Shown piece after piece: positions 43,108-51,265 of a stretch of DNA of 64,000 nucleotides. Positions within the stretch are counted from its first letter, which is position 1; each line of letters starts with the position of its first letter. Below the pieces are notes generated by a model. That model worked only from the letters and a program-made list of their open reading frames with translations. It searched no databases and was not told the DNA's origin. The position numbers and the translations under genes were made by a program. Source of the stretch: Pseudomonadota bacterium (GTDB lineage Bacteria; Pseudomonadota; Gammaproteobacteria; Acidiferrobacterales; Acidiferrobacteraceae); NCBI GenBank assembly GCA_021827145.1, contig JAKAXK010000002.1, positions 1 to 64,000 on the forward strand, in the 5' to 3' direction.

Positions 43108-45410
43108 GGGCACGTCGTTATTGCGACGTTTATACGTGGTCGCATGGTTTGAGTGAAAGCGTGGTCGCGCACGGCGACGGGGCTACGTCGCTGGCCATCC
43201 TTTGGGACGGGCTCGATGGCGAATTCGAGGACCGCGTCGGCCGTAATCGCGAATGGGCCACGATAGAGAGGGTCCTCGATCGCCTGCCGGAACAGTATTG
43301 GTTGGAATTCCATTTGTGGCGCGAGCGGCGCGCGGACGCGGCGCGTGACTATATGGCGCATTACGAAGAGGCGACTCGCAAGAGCCCGTTTGCGGCCGCT
43401 ATGCGGTCGGCGATCGCGGACCATTTGGCCCCTTGCTTTCTTGTGAATACCGTCGCGCTTATCGTCGGGCGCCTGCCTCGGATGGAGGCGGGCGTACGTC
43501 GCGCCTTGAACGGCCAGGCCCGGCGCGCGGAGGAGCTCGAGGCGCTGGGGGCGGAGCTCGCCGCCCTGTTGCCTGGCGGCCGCATCGCCACGGTTCACGA
43601 ATACGCGGCCCTTGTGCAGCGCAGCTACGACCTGGGCCCGCCCTTCGCGGCCTTCGATCCCTGGCTGTCGCTTGCCGAGCAGCTGGTGGTGGTGCCCCCA
43701 AAACCTCAGAAGCGCGCCCTGGACATCGATGGGCGACTGGTGCGCATGTACTATCTCCACCTCTATCCGGAGGTCGATGCCGCGTGGATCCTCCCCAGCG
43801 TCTCGGGCTCTATCAGCTTGCACGTCTCGCAGGTCATCATGCCGGCCGCCACCGAGCAGGCGCTGCGTGCCTCGGAGCGCGCCGATAGGCTTGCGCAGGG
43901 CGGTCTTGCCCACAAGGGCCGGGAGCGGCAACTGGCGGTCCTCAAGGAGATGCAGGGCTTCCGTCTGGAGGTGGCCGAGCACGACTGGCGCGTGCACCGC
44001 AACGCCTACATGGTTTGCGCGGAAATAGAGGGCGTGCCGGCGGCTGCCTTGAGTCGACTCGTGGAGGGCTTGCAGGGCAAGGGTGGGCGCGTGCGCGACG
44101 ACGACTTCGTGCAGCTGCCATTTTTCCGGGTATCTCAGCCTGGGCAAGGTTACCAGGCACCGATCTGGCGGCCGGATCATGCCGCGCTGATAGCGGCCAT
44201 GGCCCCAACGCAGGTCTTTCGCAAGGGTTGCCACTACCCCGAGTCCTTACGTTTAGGGCTGGCCTCCCAGCCGATCCACTTCGATTACAGTCACCAAGTC
44301 GTGGCGCATGGCTTCACGGTCGCGATGACGGGTGCGGGCAAGGGCGTGGACAAGGTCGCGTCCATGGTCGAGACCTACCCTTTTGGCGTGGACTGGTATG
44401 TGCTGGAGATCGGTTCCACATACCGCTGGGCGATCGAGGGGCTTGGTGGTCGCTATACGAGGATCGACCCGGGCACGGCCGCAGTTAACCCTCTGCCCCC
44501 GCGGAGCGCGGCCGCGGGAGGCCTCGACCCGCTGCTCGCTTCCGGCACCATGAATATTTTGGCCTTCATCCTGACCGACGGCCGCACGCTCCTCGACTTT
44601 CATGAGCAAGCGGCCGGCGCCACGGCGCTTACGCGCCTTTATGGCATGGAGTCCCTCACCGATCCAGGTTTATCCGATCTCTTGGTGTCTCTCGAAGGGT
44701 TGACTGACGTGATCCCGGAACAGCGGCGCGCGGCGCAGGTTATGGCCGCAAATCTGCACAGTTTTCTCGAAACCCCAGAGGGGCGGATATTTGCGGGGCC
44801 AGACAATGTCCAGCTGAGCCCGGGTATATGCGGCGTCGATTTGAGGGATGTGGATAGGGCGAGCCCGAAATTGCTCACCTTCTATCTCGTGTTTCTGTGC
44901 CTGCGCTTCCTGAATCTTGCCTTTGCCAACCGCAATCAGGCCCGCGTCCTACTCGACGAAATCCATCGTTTCGTGGCCCATGCCCCAGCGGTCTTGGCGC
45001 GCCTCGTATCGGAGATCGCCCGCATGGGGCGCAAGGAAGCGGCGGCTATCGATATCGTCACACAGGGGCTCGCTGAGATCGATCTCATGGAAAAAGAGAT
45101 CGTCAATTCCATGCCGCTGAGGTCGCTCCTCTACCGTAACGATGGCTGGGAGGAAATCGCCACTCGTATTGGGATGCCGGAGCGGGCGCTCGAGCTTTGG
45201 AAGCGCCTGCCTTTTCCCCTGAATCTTCCCTGGCGCCCGGCGATTCGATCCGTGGGGCCTGAGTATTTCGGTTTGCGATTGACCTTCCCGCGCACGCTCC
45301 TAGCCTTGGCCGATACCACCCCGGCGGGCTTGGCGCGCAAGGAGCAGCTGGGCACGGAGTTGTCGGATCCTCTCGCGCGCCTGGCCCGGTATCTGGAGGA
45401 GGGGCCATGA
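43098..45410 (+). CDS. VirB4-family T4SS ATPase with GKG Walker A
   Basis: 770 residues, the energy motor and hallmark of a type IV secretion system. N-terminal VirB4/TraC-like domain (1-390), then a RecA-like domain with Walker A AMTGAGKGVDK (about 408-418) and Walker B ARVLLDEIHRF (Asp-Glu about 619). The Walker A has Gly where VirB4 proteins normally have Ser/Thr; VirD4-type ATPases tolerate GKG, so activity is possible. Further conserved blocks: YVLEIGSTYRW and RIDPGTAAVNPL. ATG 43098 has GGGAGGGG upstream; the longer track start lies inside the VirB3 gene. Confidence 0.85.
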   Translation: MALGARRYCDVYTWSHGLSESVVAHGDGATSLAILWDGLDGEFEDRVGRNREWATIERVLDRLPEQYWLEFHLWRERRADAARDYMAHYEEATRKSPFAAAMRSAIADHLAPCFLVNTVALIVGRLPRMEAGVRRALNGQARRAEELEALGAELAALLPGGRIATVHEYAALVQRSYDLGPPFAAFDPWLSLAEQLVVVPPKPQKRALDIDGRLVRMYYLHLYPEVDAAWILPSVSGSISLHVSQVIMPAATEQALRASERADRLAQGGLAHKGRERQLAVLKEMQGFRLEVAEHDWRVHRNAYMVCAEIEGVPAAALSRLVEGLQGKGGRVRDDDFVQLPFFRVSQPGQGYQAPIWRPDHAALIAAMAPTQVFRKGCHYPESLRLGLASQPIHFDYSHQVVAHGFTVAMTGAGKGVDKVASMVETYPFGVDWYVLEIGSTYRWAIEGLGGRYTRIDPGTAAVNPLPPRSAAAGGLDPLLASGTMNILAFILTDGRTLLDFHEQAAGATALTRLYGMESLTDPGLSDLLVSLEGLTDVIPEQRRAAQVMAANLHSFLETPEGRIFAGPDNVQLSPGICGVDLRDVDRASPKLLTFYLVFLCLRFLNLAFANRNQARVLLDEIHRFVAHAPAVLARLVSEIARMGRKEAAAIDIVTQGLAEIDLMEKEIVNSMPLRSLLYRNDGWEEIATRIGMPERALELWKRLPFPLNLPWRPAIRSVGPEYFGLRLTFPRTLLALADTTPAGLARKEQLGTELSDPLARLARYLEEGP

Positions 45411-46033
45411 GCCGCTTGGGTGTCGGGCTTGTTTTGTGGGTGGCCGCGATTGCGCCCGCGTGGGCCTTCCTTGGTGTGGGCGATGTCACCTTCGATCCGC
45501 CAGTCCACGCGGAGTTGGTCAGTCTCCTGGATCAGACGCTGGCGATCTACCGGACGGCCTTGCGCGAAGTACGCAGGCTACAGACCGTCGAAGCGACCCT
45601 GCGCGAGGCAAATCGCGACGCGCGGGCGATCGCCAACGGGGATCTCGTGCATTACGAGGAGCGTGGCCTGCCCCACGGTCTGCCGCAGGGCCTCAGGGCC
45701 TTGCTCGCAGACACGGGCGCGGCGGCGGATAACGCGGGTGATTACGGCGGCTATCTGCGCCAACAAGCGCATCGTTTCGGGCGGCTTGCGCGCCTGCGTT
45801 GGTTGCGGCGCGGCGTGCGGCGCGATGCACGGCTTTCGGCGACGAGTCTCGGTATGCGTACGAGCGGCGAGGTCACCGCGCGCTCGACTGCGACCCTCGC
45901 GGACCTGGCGGCCGTTCGTGCGCGCTCGCGGGAGCGGCGAGCTATACGCCGGGCCGCCGAACGACGCAATGCGCGTCACCTGCCGCGGGAGGCGGCATCC
46001 CTGTATCGAGCCTTTGGAGGAAGCCATGACTAG
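45407..46033 (+). CDS. VirB5/TrbJ-like periplasmic T4SS protein
   Basis: 208 residues with a signal peptide (LVLWVAAIAPAWA), then FLGVGDVTFDPPVHAELVSLLDQTLAIYRTAL and mostly long helices. TrbJ/VirB5 proteins start the mature chain with a similar V-x-D-P stretch and form a helical bundle at the pilus tip. The C-terminal 60 residues are very Arg/Ala-rich (VRARSRERRAIRRAAERR), unusual for an exported protein. Overlaps VirB4 by four bases (ATGA). Confidence 0.55.
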   Translation: MSRLGVGLVLWVAAIAPAWAFLGVGDVTFDPPVHAELVSLLDQTLAIYRTALREVRRLQTVEATLREANRDARAIANGDLVHYEERGLPHGLPQGLRALLADTGAAADNAGDYGGYLRQQAHRFGRLARLRWLRRGVRRDARLSATSLGMRTSGEVTARSTATLADLAAVRARSRERRAIRRAAERRNARHLPREAASLYRAFGGSHD

Positions 46034-47114
46034 CGCATCGCTCGTAGCTCATCTCTTGGCGTACTTGGCGCCTGGCAGCGTGTATCGGGCCGCCGCCCCG
46101 GTGGCGGACGTCTTGGTGCGCACGGTCACCCCATCGCTGTTTGTGATCGCCCTGTACACGCGGCTACTCGAGGCACAGATGGATTCTGTGTCGGGATTTG
46201 GGCAGCTTGCCCGCGCGATCCGCGACATCGCCGTATGGGGTGTCGTGCTGGTCGCGTATTTCGCGGCCGGCAATCTGCTCATTCATTACTTGAACGCCTT
46301 GTACGCGGCCATGGGTCGCATAGGATCGCTGCGGGCGGTGGCCAAGCAGATGGCGGCTTTGCTCGACATCGCCGCCAAGGGTCCGAGCGGCGTGTGGGGC
46401 ACCCTCAAAGAGATCAACGCCTTGCCCTTGCGTTTTGCGACCATCTTTATCTACTACACGACCCTTGTTATGACCACCTTCCTCGAGGCGCTGCTGCGTA
46501 TCGCCCAGGCGATAGGGTATGAGTTTGCCTTTCTCTATGGGCTCATCGCCATCCCGCTTGCCCTGAGCCGGACCCTCTCTCTGGTGCGTGGTTTTGTAAA
46601 GCTCATGGGGTTCTTCATTCTTTGGCCCGTCGTGCAAGCCCTCTTGCTTGCCGTGTTCTCGCCGCTGTTCACGCACGCCGTGGCCGATCTCGAAGGGCTG
46701 CTTGGGCCGGCGGCTTACATGACCGTGTATGCGCACATGCTTTTTACCATTCTAAACATGATCTTGTGTGCCGTGCTGCTCGCCGCTCCTTACATTACGG
46801 CAGGGCTTATCGAGAACGCGGGTGCCGCCCAGCCCTTACTGGCCCCCTACCTAGGGGGGCTGTCCTCGGTTGGTGCGACGCTTGCCATGGGCGTCGGTCA
46901 TGGGACCGCGCGGGCCGTCAACTACTACCTCTACGGTCCAGACGAGGATGTCCTTTCGGTGCCCCCGCGGCGCATGCCGGAGCTGCATGTGCCGCGCGAT
47001 CCGGACTTCATCCCAAGCGGCCTGGACGGCGGCGCCGTGCATACGAACTACCTCAATCCGCAATACGACGGGCCACCCAGCAATGATCAATCCGATGACT
47101 TTTCGCGACGCTGA
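46026..47114 (+). CDS. VirB6/TrbL-like polytopic T4SS channel protein
   Basis: 362 residues with about six membrane helices (for example TTLVMTTFLEALLRIAQAIGYEF through VKLMGFFILWPVVQALLLAVF) and a hydrophilic C-terminal tail of ~60 residues (MPELHVPRDPDFIP). A long extracytoplasmic segment in the first half fits VirB6. ATG 46026 is inside the end of the VirB5-like gene. It is one of the defining inner-membrane parts of a T4SS. Confidence 0.7.
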   Translation: MTSASLVAHLLAYLAPGSVYRAAAPVADVLVRTVTPSLFVIALYTRLLEAQMDSVSGFGQLARAIRDIAVWGVVLVAYFAAGNLLIHYLNALYAAMGRIGSLRAVAKQMAALLDIAAKGPSGVWGTLKEINALPLRFATIFIYYTTLVMTTFLEALLRIAQAIGYEFAFLYGLIAIPLALSRTLSLVRGFVKLMGFFILWPVVQALLLAVFSPLFTHAVADLEGLLGPAAYMTVYAHMLFTILNMILCAVLLAAPYITAGLIENAGAAQPLLAPYLGGLSSVGATLAMGVGHGTARAVNYYLYGPDEDVLSVPPRRMPELHVPRDPDFIPSGLDGGAVHTNYLNPQYDGPPSNDQSDDFSRR

Positions 47115-47721
47115 GGCGTGGGGCCGCCACGGCCCCCGGGGACTCTTGATGCAGCGTCTGGCGCGCTATGCGCTTCTTGGCTGGGCGCTGTTCGCCTGTG
47201 CGGCCGCCGCGTTCGTGGTGCTTGCGGTCGCAGCCGTGTGGCGCACGCCGCCCATAATCGCCATCGACCGCTCGGGAGCCGTTCTCGGGCGCATGCAATG
47301 GCTCGGCGCCGTTCATAGGTCGCGTCGCGAGGTTATGGCGGCATCCATGCGCTTCCTCCGCGACTACTTGAGCGCGAATGCCGCGACCGTGGTCCCGGAC
47401 TATATCGAGGCCCTGGATATGATGGCGCCCGCACTCCGAAGCAGCACCGTAGCCGCACTTCGCAAGACGGCCTATCTCGCGCGGATCCGCGCGGCGCGTA
47501 TGCGCTCGTGGCTCAGCTTCGCCAAGAACCCTGGCCACTCGCGCGTGGTGCGTAAGGGCGCACGGGAATTCCTGGTGCGCCTGCAGGGAACCCTCCATGT
47601 CGTTTTACCAAATGGGCGACGTTACCGTGAGCATTTCGCCTACCTTTTGACCGAGACCGCCGTGGCGCGCCGTCGCCACGACACCGCTGGCTTACGCATC
47701 GAAGGAATCAACCCCCTATGA
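47083..47721 (+). CDS. VirB8/TraE-like T4SS assembly protein
   Basis: About 212 residues: cytoplasmic N-terminus, one membrane helix (ALLGWALFACAAAAFVVLAVAAVW), then a periplasmic domain of mixed alpha/beta ending AREFLVRLQGTLHVVLPNGRRYREHFAYLLTETAV, like the NTF2-like VirB8/TraE fold. Start is uncertain: ATG 47083 or 47095 overlap the VirB6 gene by 20-32 bases; ATG 47149 is a late alternative. The stop overlaps the next gene. Confidence 0.6.
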   Translation: MINPMTFRDAEAWGRHGPRGLLMQRLARYALLGWALFACAAAAFVVLAVAAVWRTPPIIAIDRSGAVLGRMQWLGAVHRSRREVMAASMRFLRDYLSANAATVVPDYIEALDMMAPALRSSTVAALRKTAYLARIRAARMRSWLSFAKNPGHSRVVRKGAREFLVRLQGTLHVVLPNGRRYREHFAYLLTETAVARRRHDTAGLRIEGINPL

Positions 47722-48476
47722 CAGCCCACTTGCCTAGCCTTTTGCGGCCCCTTGCGCCCCGCGCCCGCGTGGTGATTTTGCGACCCTACCGTGCGCTTTC
47801 GGCCACGATCGTGCCCAACCTCGGCTTGCGTCTCGTGTTTCCCCATGGCGCGCAGGCGGCCCGCTTCGCGATTACCAACCCGGTGTTCTCCGCGGCGAGG
47901 CTTGGCCGGCGCGCCATCTTGATTACCGTGGCGCACGGTCTTGCGCGACGCTATTGCGGGAACGCATACATGGATTGGCAAGGGTTCTATGTGTCTTTGC
48001 TCGTTTGCACGAGCGCCCGCGGACGACGTTATACGAGTGACATCCTTTTTCGGCGCCCTAAGACTCTCAAGCCTCCGATGGTGTCGCGTCCCACGCCCCC
48101 CTCGCCTTGGGCCATGGCCATGGCCTACGCGGCCTTCGGGCCCGTCCCGCGGGTCACGATCCGCAAGCGTGTGGTATTGAGGCAGGGCGCAAGGGTTGCG
48201 GTGTTGCGGGTGCGACGTATGTGGCTCTTGCCGCGCCGCGTCATCCTCGGCTTTGCGCTTTCGCAAACGAGTGGTCTGCCGGACGCCGTCGACAGCGCGG
48301 TTCTCTATCGTGGTCGCCGCCGCTGGCGGCAGGTTCCGGCGGCACTGAGTTGTGTCACGAGCGCCGCGGCAAGCGGGAGAGCGTGCGCGTTGGCGTTGGT
48401 CCGGCCCCAGGGCCCTGTGAGGCGTTGGCACTTGGTCGTCATGACCACCTTGGGGCCCGCGCGCCTGTCATGGTGA
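47718..48476 (+). CDS. Protein in VirB9/TraK position of the T4SS operon
   Basis: 252 residues, beta-rich and very basic, not clearly recognised. It occupies the slot between VirB8 and VirB10 where VirB9 or TraK is expected, and alternating-strand segments such as ALSATIVPNLGLRLVFP and GFYVSLLVCTSARG suit two beta domains joined by a Pro-rich linker (PPMVSRPTPPSPW). No signal peptide is apparent, which VirB9 proteins normally have. Treat VirB9 as a positional hypothesis. Confidence 0.4.
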   Translation: MTAHLPSLLRPLAPRARVVILRPYRALSATIVPNLGLRLVFPHGAQAARFAITNPVFSAARLGRRAILITVAHGLARRYCGNAYMDWQGFYVSLLVCTSARGRRYTSDILFRRPKTLKPPMVSRPTPPSPWAMAMAYAAFGPVPRVTIRKRVVLRQGARVAVLRVRRMWLLPRRVILGFALSQTSGLPDAVDSAVLYRGRRRWRQVPAALSCVTSAAASGRACALALVRPQGPVRRWHLVVMTTLGPARLSW

Positions 48477-49192
48477 TCGCGACTATGCCCACGCCGACAG
48501 CCATCGTGCATCGCCTCATGAGCGCGCGGCCGGCGGCGCCATCGATGCTTCATCGCCTACTGGCGTTGACCGGGGGCCGACGACGGCCATCGATGCGGCG
48601 AGCGCCTGTCAGGCACCCGACTGCGGTGCCGCCGTTTGCCATGGTCCCGGCGCGTGGCAGGCCGGTGATATTGGCCGATGCGCCGCATGGTCTCGGCATC
48701 CGCGCCGGCACATGGATCGAGGTCGCGCTACGCCGCGGCGTCACCGATGTCGATTCGATGCTGGTCGTTTTGCATGTGGAGTCGCCCGTGCGGGGGCTGT
48801 GGGGCGTTTTACCGATGGGCACGCGGCTCTTGGGGCGGGTGGAAGGGCGTGCCTTGGGGCGCATTCGCATCGCCGTAAACGAAGCGATTACGCCGCGCGG
48901 TCGGCGTGTGCCGCTCGACGCGGCGGCCTTCGGGGCTGATCGAGACCCGGGCCTGCCGGCCTATGTCGTGGGGGGGCGCCGCAAGACAGTCCTCGCGGCC
49001 TTTGCCTCATCGGTTGTGGAGGGTGTCGACGCCCTCATCGGGTCGGCCGCGGCGCAGGGTTCGGCGCAGGCGGCGGCGCTCGGGCAGGTGGGCACGACCA
49101 CTCTGAATGCGGCGGCCTTCGGGCGCGCCCCGCGCCGGATTCTTTATGCCCCGGCGCAGAACGCTTATGTCCAAACACAAAAGGGGTCGTGA
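48470..49192 (+). CDS. VirB10/TrbI-like T4SS protein lacking a visible membrane anchor
   Basis: 240 residues. The C-terminal domain matches VirB10/TrbI: GTWIEVALRRGVTDVDS, then LPMGTRLLGRVEGRALGRIRIAVNEAITPRGRRVPLDAAAFG with GLPAYVVGGRRK, and the antenna-like helix region AAFASSVVEGVDALIGSAAAQGSAQ. Typical VirB10 has a cytoplasmic segment and a membrane helix first; here only ~70 residues precede the domain and no helix is evident. GTG 48473 is an alternative start (GTGA overlap). The open frame upstream to 48107 is a shadow. Confidence 0.72.
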   Translation: MVIATMPTPTAIVHRLMSARPAAPSMLHRLLALTGGRRRPSMRRAPVRHPTAVPPFAMVPARGRPVILADAPHGLGIRAGTWIEVALRRGVTDVDSMLVVLHVESPVRGLWGVLPMGTRLLGRVEGRALGRIRIAVNEAITPRGRRVPLDAAAFGADRDPGLPAYVVGGRRKTVLAAFASSVVEGVDALIGSAAAQGSAQAAALGQVGTTTLNAAAFGRAPRRILYAPAQNAYVQTQKGS

Positions 49193-49746
49193 TGAAGGCA
49201 TGGATGAAGATGGGATGGCTGGCCGTGGCCTTAGGGCTTCCGGTCTCCGGCAGCGCGTGGCGCCTGTCCGTGGGCGGGGGTCTCCTGGGGGGCCTCGTGC
49301 CGGCGTCGTCGCCGACGGGAACAGCTCTCGGGTGGCAGTTTGCCGGTCAATGGACGCGCGAGAGCTATGTGGGGCAGCGGTGGCTGGTCGATCTGACAGC
49401 GGGCCAATTCGCGACGCGGCCTGGATCCGGCGGATTGCTGGAGCGGGGACGCGCGTGGGGTGGGCTGGTCTTGTGGGAGCACCGCGTCCCGTTCAGCTAC
49501 ACGTTTCGGCCTTGGCTCGGAATAGGCGCGGGTGTGACGCGCTATCGCTTCGACGATCGGCTGCGCTTGAATCGCGATGGCTACGCGGTGGGCGCCTACC
49601 CAGATCGTTCGCAAAGCGATTGGGATCTCGGTATCGGCGCGAGTATCCCCCTTAACCGTTCGTGGTCCATAGGGATCACGGCGCAAACCGGTTTCCCGAC
49701 ACATATATCGATGTTCGGTGTGACCGTTCTCTGGAGGCTATTTTGA
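49192..49746 (+). CDS. Outer-membrane beta-barrel linked to the T4SS operon
   Basis: About 184 residues, signal peptide MKMGWLAVALGLPVSGSAW, then eight or so amphipathic strands: LSVGGGLLGGLV, GWQFAGQWTRESY, VLWEHRVPFSYTFRPWLGIGAGVTRYRF, ending VTVLWRLF with a terminal aromatic, the sign of an outer-membrane barrel of OmpA/PagP size. It follows the VirB10-like stop as GTGATG and overlaps the next gene, so it is co-transcribed. It may supply an outer-membrane pore or anchor in place of VirB7/VirB9. Confidence 0.65.
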   Translation: MKAWMKMGWLAVALGLPVSGSAWRLSVGGGLLGGLVPASSPTGTALGWQFAGQWTRESYVGQRWLVDLTAGQFATRPGSGGLLERGRAWGGLVLWEHRVPFSYTFRPWLGIGAGVTRYRFDDRLRLNRDGYAVGAYPDRSQSDWDLGIGASIPLNRSWSIGITAQTGFPTHISMFGVTVLWRLF

Positions 49747-51161
49747 ACACGAGAAATCCTACTCTCTGGATGATTGTTGCGGGCCTGGCTCTGAATGGGT
49801 GTCGCTTGGGCAGCCCGGCGTCGCCCACCGCCCTGCCTTCGGGCTTGATCGAGGGTTATGTGGTGAGCGGCGGTCCGGTGGCGGGCGCATCAGTCACAAT
49901 CACGGGTCCGGAAGGCCCTTTGGGTGCCACGCGCACGGATGACAGCGGCCGCTTTGCGCTGGAAGTCCAAAGTCTTGATGCGACGCTCGAGGTTTCCGCA
50001 AGCGGTGGCTCCTATGTCGGGGCGGGCGGCGCCACTGTGACATCCAGTGTCTTGCGCGGCATCTTTTCTTACCAAAACGGAAGTGGCGTCCAGGTGGCGG
50101 TCGATCCCCTGACCACGGCCATGGTCGCCTATGACGGCTATCTCCGGGGCCAGGGCACTGACGTCCCCGCGGCTGCGGCGCAGGCCCGGGGCGCCTTTGT
50201 TGGCTGGTTAGGCTTCGACCCCACGACCACGCAGCCCGTGTTGCCGGCAGACGTCGGTACCGCCCCGACGCTCGGGGTCGACCTGCGCTACGGCCTCGTG
50301 CTCGCGGCGTTTTCGCGCCTGGCGCGCGCGAACGCCACTACGACCGCGTCCGCCGCGTCCGTCATGACCGACGATATCGGCTATGACGGGGTGCTGAACG
50401 GCGTGGGGGCCAACGGCCCCTTGAGGTTCGGCACCCTGCCCTTGTCGACGTCGGTGTATCGACAGGGGATCGCCGAGGCCTTGCTGCAAAGTGCCGCGGC
50501 GGCCAAGCCGGTGTCCGCCGACGCGCTCCCGGGACCCAATGCGGCGGCCCTTCTTGCCTACGCCAAGACGCTCGCGCAATCCACCTCGCCCGTATTCGGG
50601 TTGGCGCCCGCGCCCACCTTTCCCGGTAGCAGCCTTTCCTTGTCGTTGTCGCCGTGGCCCGCCTGGACGCATGGGTCGGTGACGATAAGCGGATCCACAA
50701 GCGACCCCTACGGCTTGCCCGTCGCGGTCACGATCGCTATTGATCACAAGCCCTACCAGACCCTGACGGCGGCGCCTGCCTTCGCCTTCGTGGTGAACAC
50801 GAAGGCGTTCGCCGATGGTACTCATGTGTTGTCGGTGAGCGCCGATGACGCGGCCGGGGAGACTGCGTCCTACGATGGGCCGCTTGCCGTCGACAACACG
50901 CCGCCGCTCGCCTGTCTGTCCGTGATCCAGCCCACTCTGGGAGGCGTCCTGCTCGCCGGGAGTTGGCAGGATCTTTCCGGAGTGACCGCGGCGAGCGCCG
51001 ACGGGGCTGCGCTCTCCATAGGCTCCAGTGGTACCTGGCAGGGCGAGGTGCCGACGCCATTGCCACCGTCCACGGCCGTCACTTTTGTCGATGCCGCCGG
51101 CAACCAGCGGGACTATTCGTGGGCCTTGGATGGCCAGAGCAACCCGGCGCCTTGCCCATGA
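49743..51161 (+). CDS. Large surface lipoprotein with carboxypeptidase-regulatory-like and Ig-like domains
   Basis: 472 residues from TTG 49743, which overlaps the previous stop (TTGA). Lipoprotein signal ends LALNGC (Cys ~17). A transthyretin-like beta sandwich follows (IEGYVVSGGPVAGASVTITG, residues 33-100), then a long Ala/Thr-rich helical part, then an Ig-like/Big domain (WTHGSVTISGSTSDPYGLPVAV, VLSVSADDAAGETASYDG, DNTPP). Acidic pI-like composition contrasts with the basic VirB-like proteins. Likely exposed on the cell surface as adhesin or tip component of the secretion apparatus; no homologue was recognised. Confidence 0.65.
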   Translation: MNTRNPTLWMIVAGLALNGCRLGSPASPTALPSGLIEGYVVSGGPVAGASVTITGPEGPLGATRTDDSGRFALEVQSLDATLEVSASGGSYVGAGGATVTSSVLRGIFSYQNGSGVQVAVDPLTTAMVAYDGYLRGQGTDVPAAAAQARGAFVGWLGFDPTTTQPVLPADVGTAPTLGVDLRYGLVLAAFSRLARANATTTASAASVMTDDIGYDGVLNGVGANGPLRFGTLPLSTSVYRQGIAEALLQSAAAAKPVSADALPGPNAAALLAYAKTLAQSTSPVFGLAPAPTFPGSSLSLSLSPWPAWTHGSVTISGSTSDPYGLPVAVTIAIDHKPYQTLTAAPAFAFVVNTKAFADGTHVLSVSADDAAGETASYDGPLAVDNTPPLACLSVIQPTLGGVLLAGSWQDLSGVTAASADGAALSIGSSGTWQGEVPTPLPPSTAVTFVDAAGNQRDYSWALDGQSNPAPCP

Positions 51162-51177
51162 TCGCCGGCCGCGGCTG

Positions 51178-51211
51178 ATTGACGGGCCTTGATCGCTCCG
51201 GTAGCGTCAAT
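51178..51211. promoter_or_regulatory. Inverted repeat/promoter-like element before the aminoacyl-ligase gene
   Basis: ATTGACG (51178-51184) and CGTCAAT (51205-51211) form an inverted repeat with a 20-base centre that itself contains CGCT-CCGGT-AGCG. TTGACG followed after 17 bases by TAGCGT is also a weak sigma-70 promoter shape. Either an operator or a hairpin ending the T4SS operon; there is no T-run. Confidence 0.35.
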
Positions 51212-51265
51212 GCCATGCTCGACACGGATGTCGGGCGATGGCCTCAAATCAAGGATGAATTCGGT

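Noticed and set aside
48107-48469. Upstream extension of the VirB10-like ORF that might supply the missing membrane helix
   Set aside because: It is antiphase to the VirB9-position gene, contains no hydrophobic helix and looks like a shadow.
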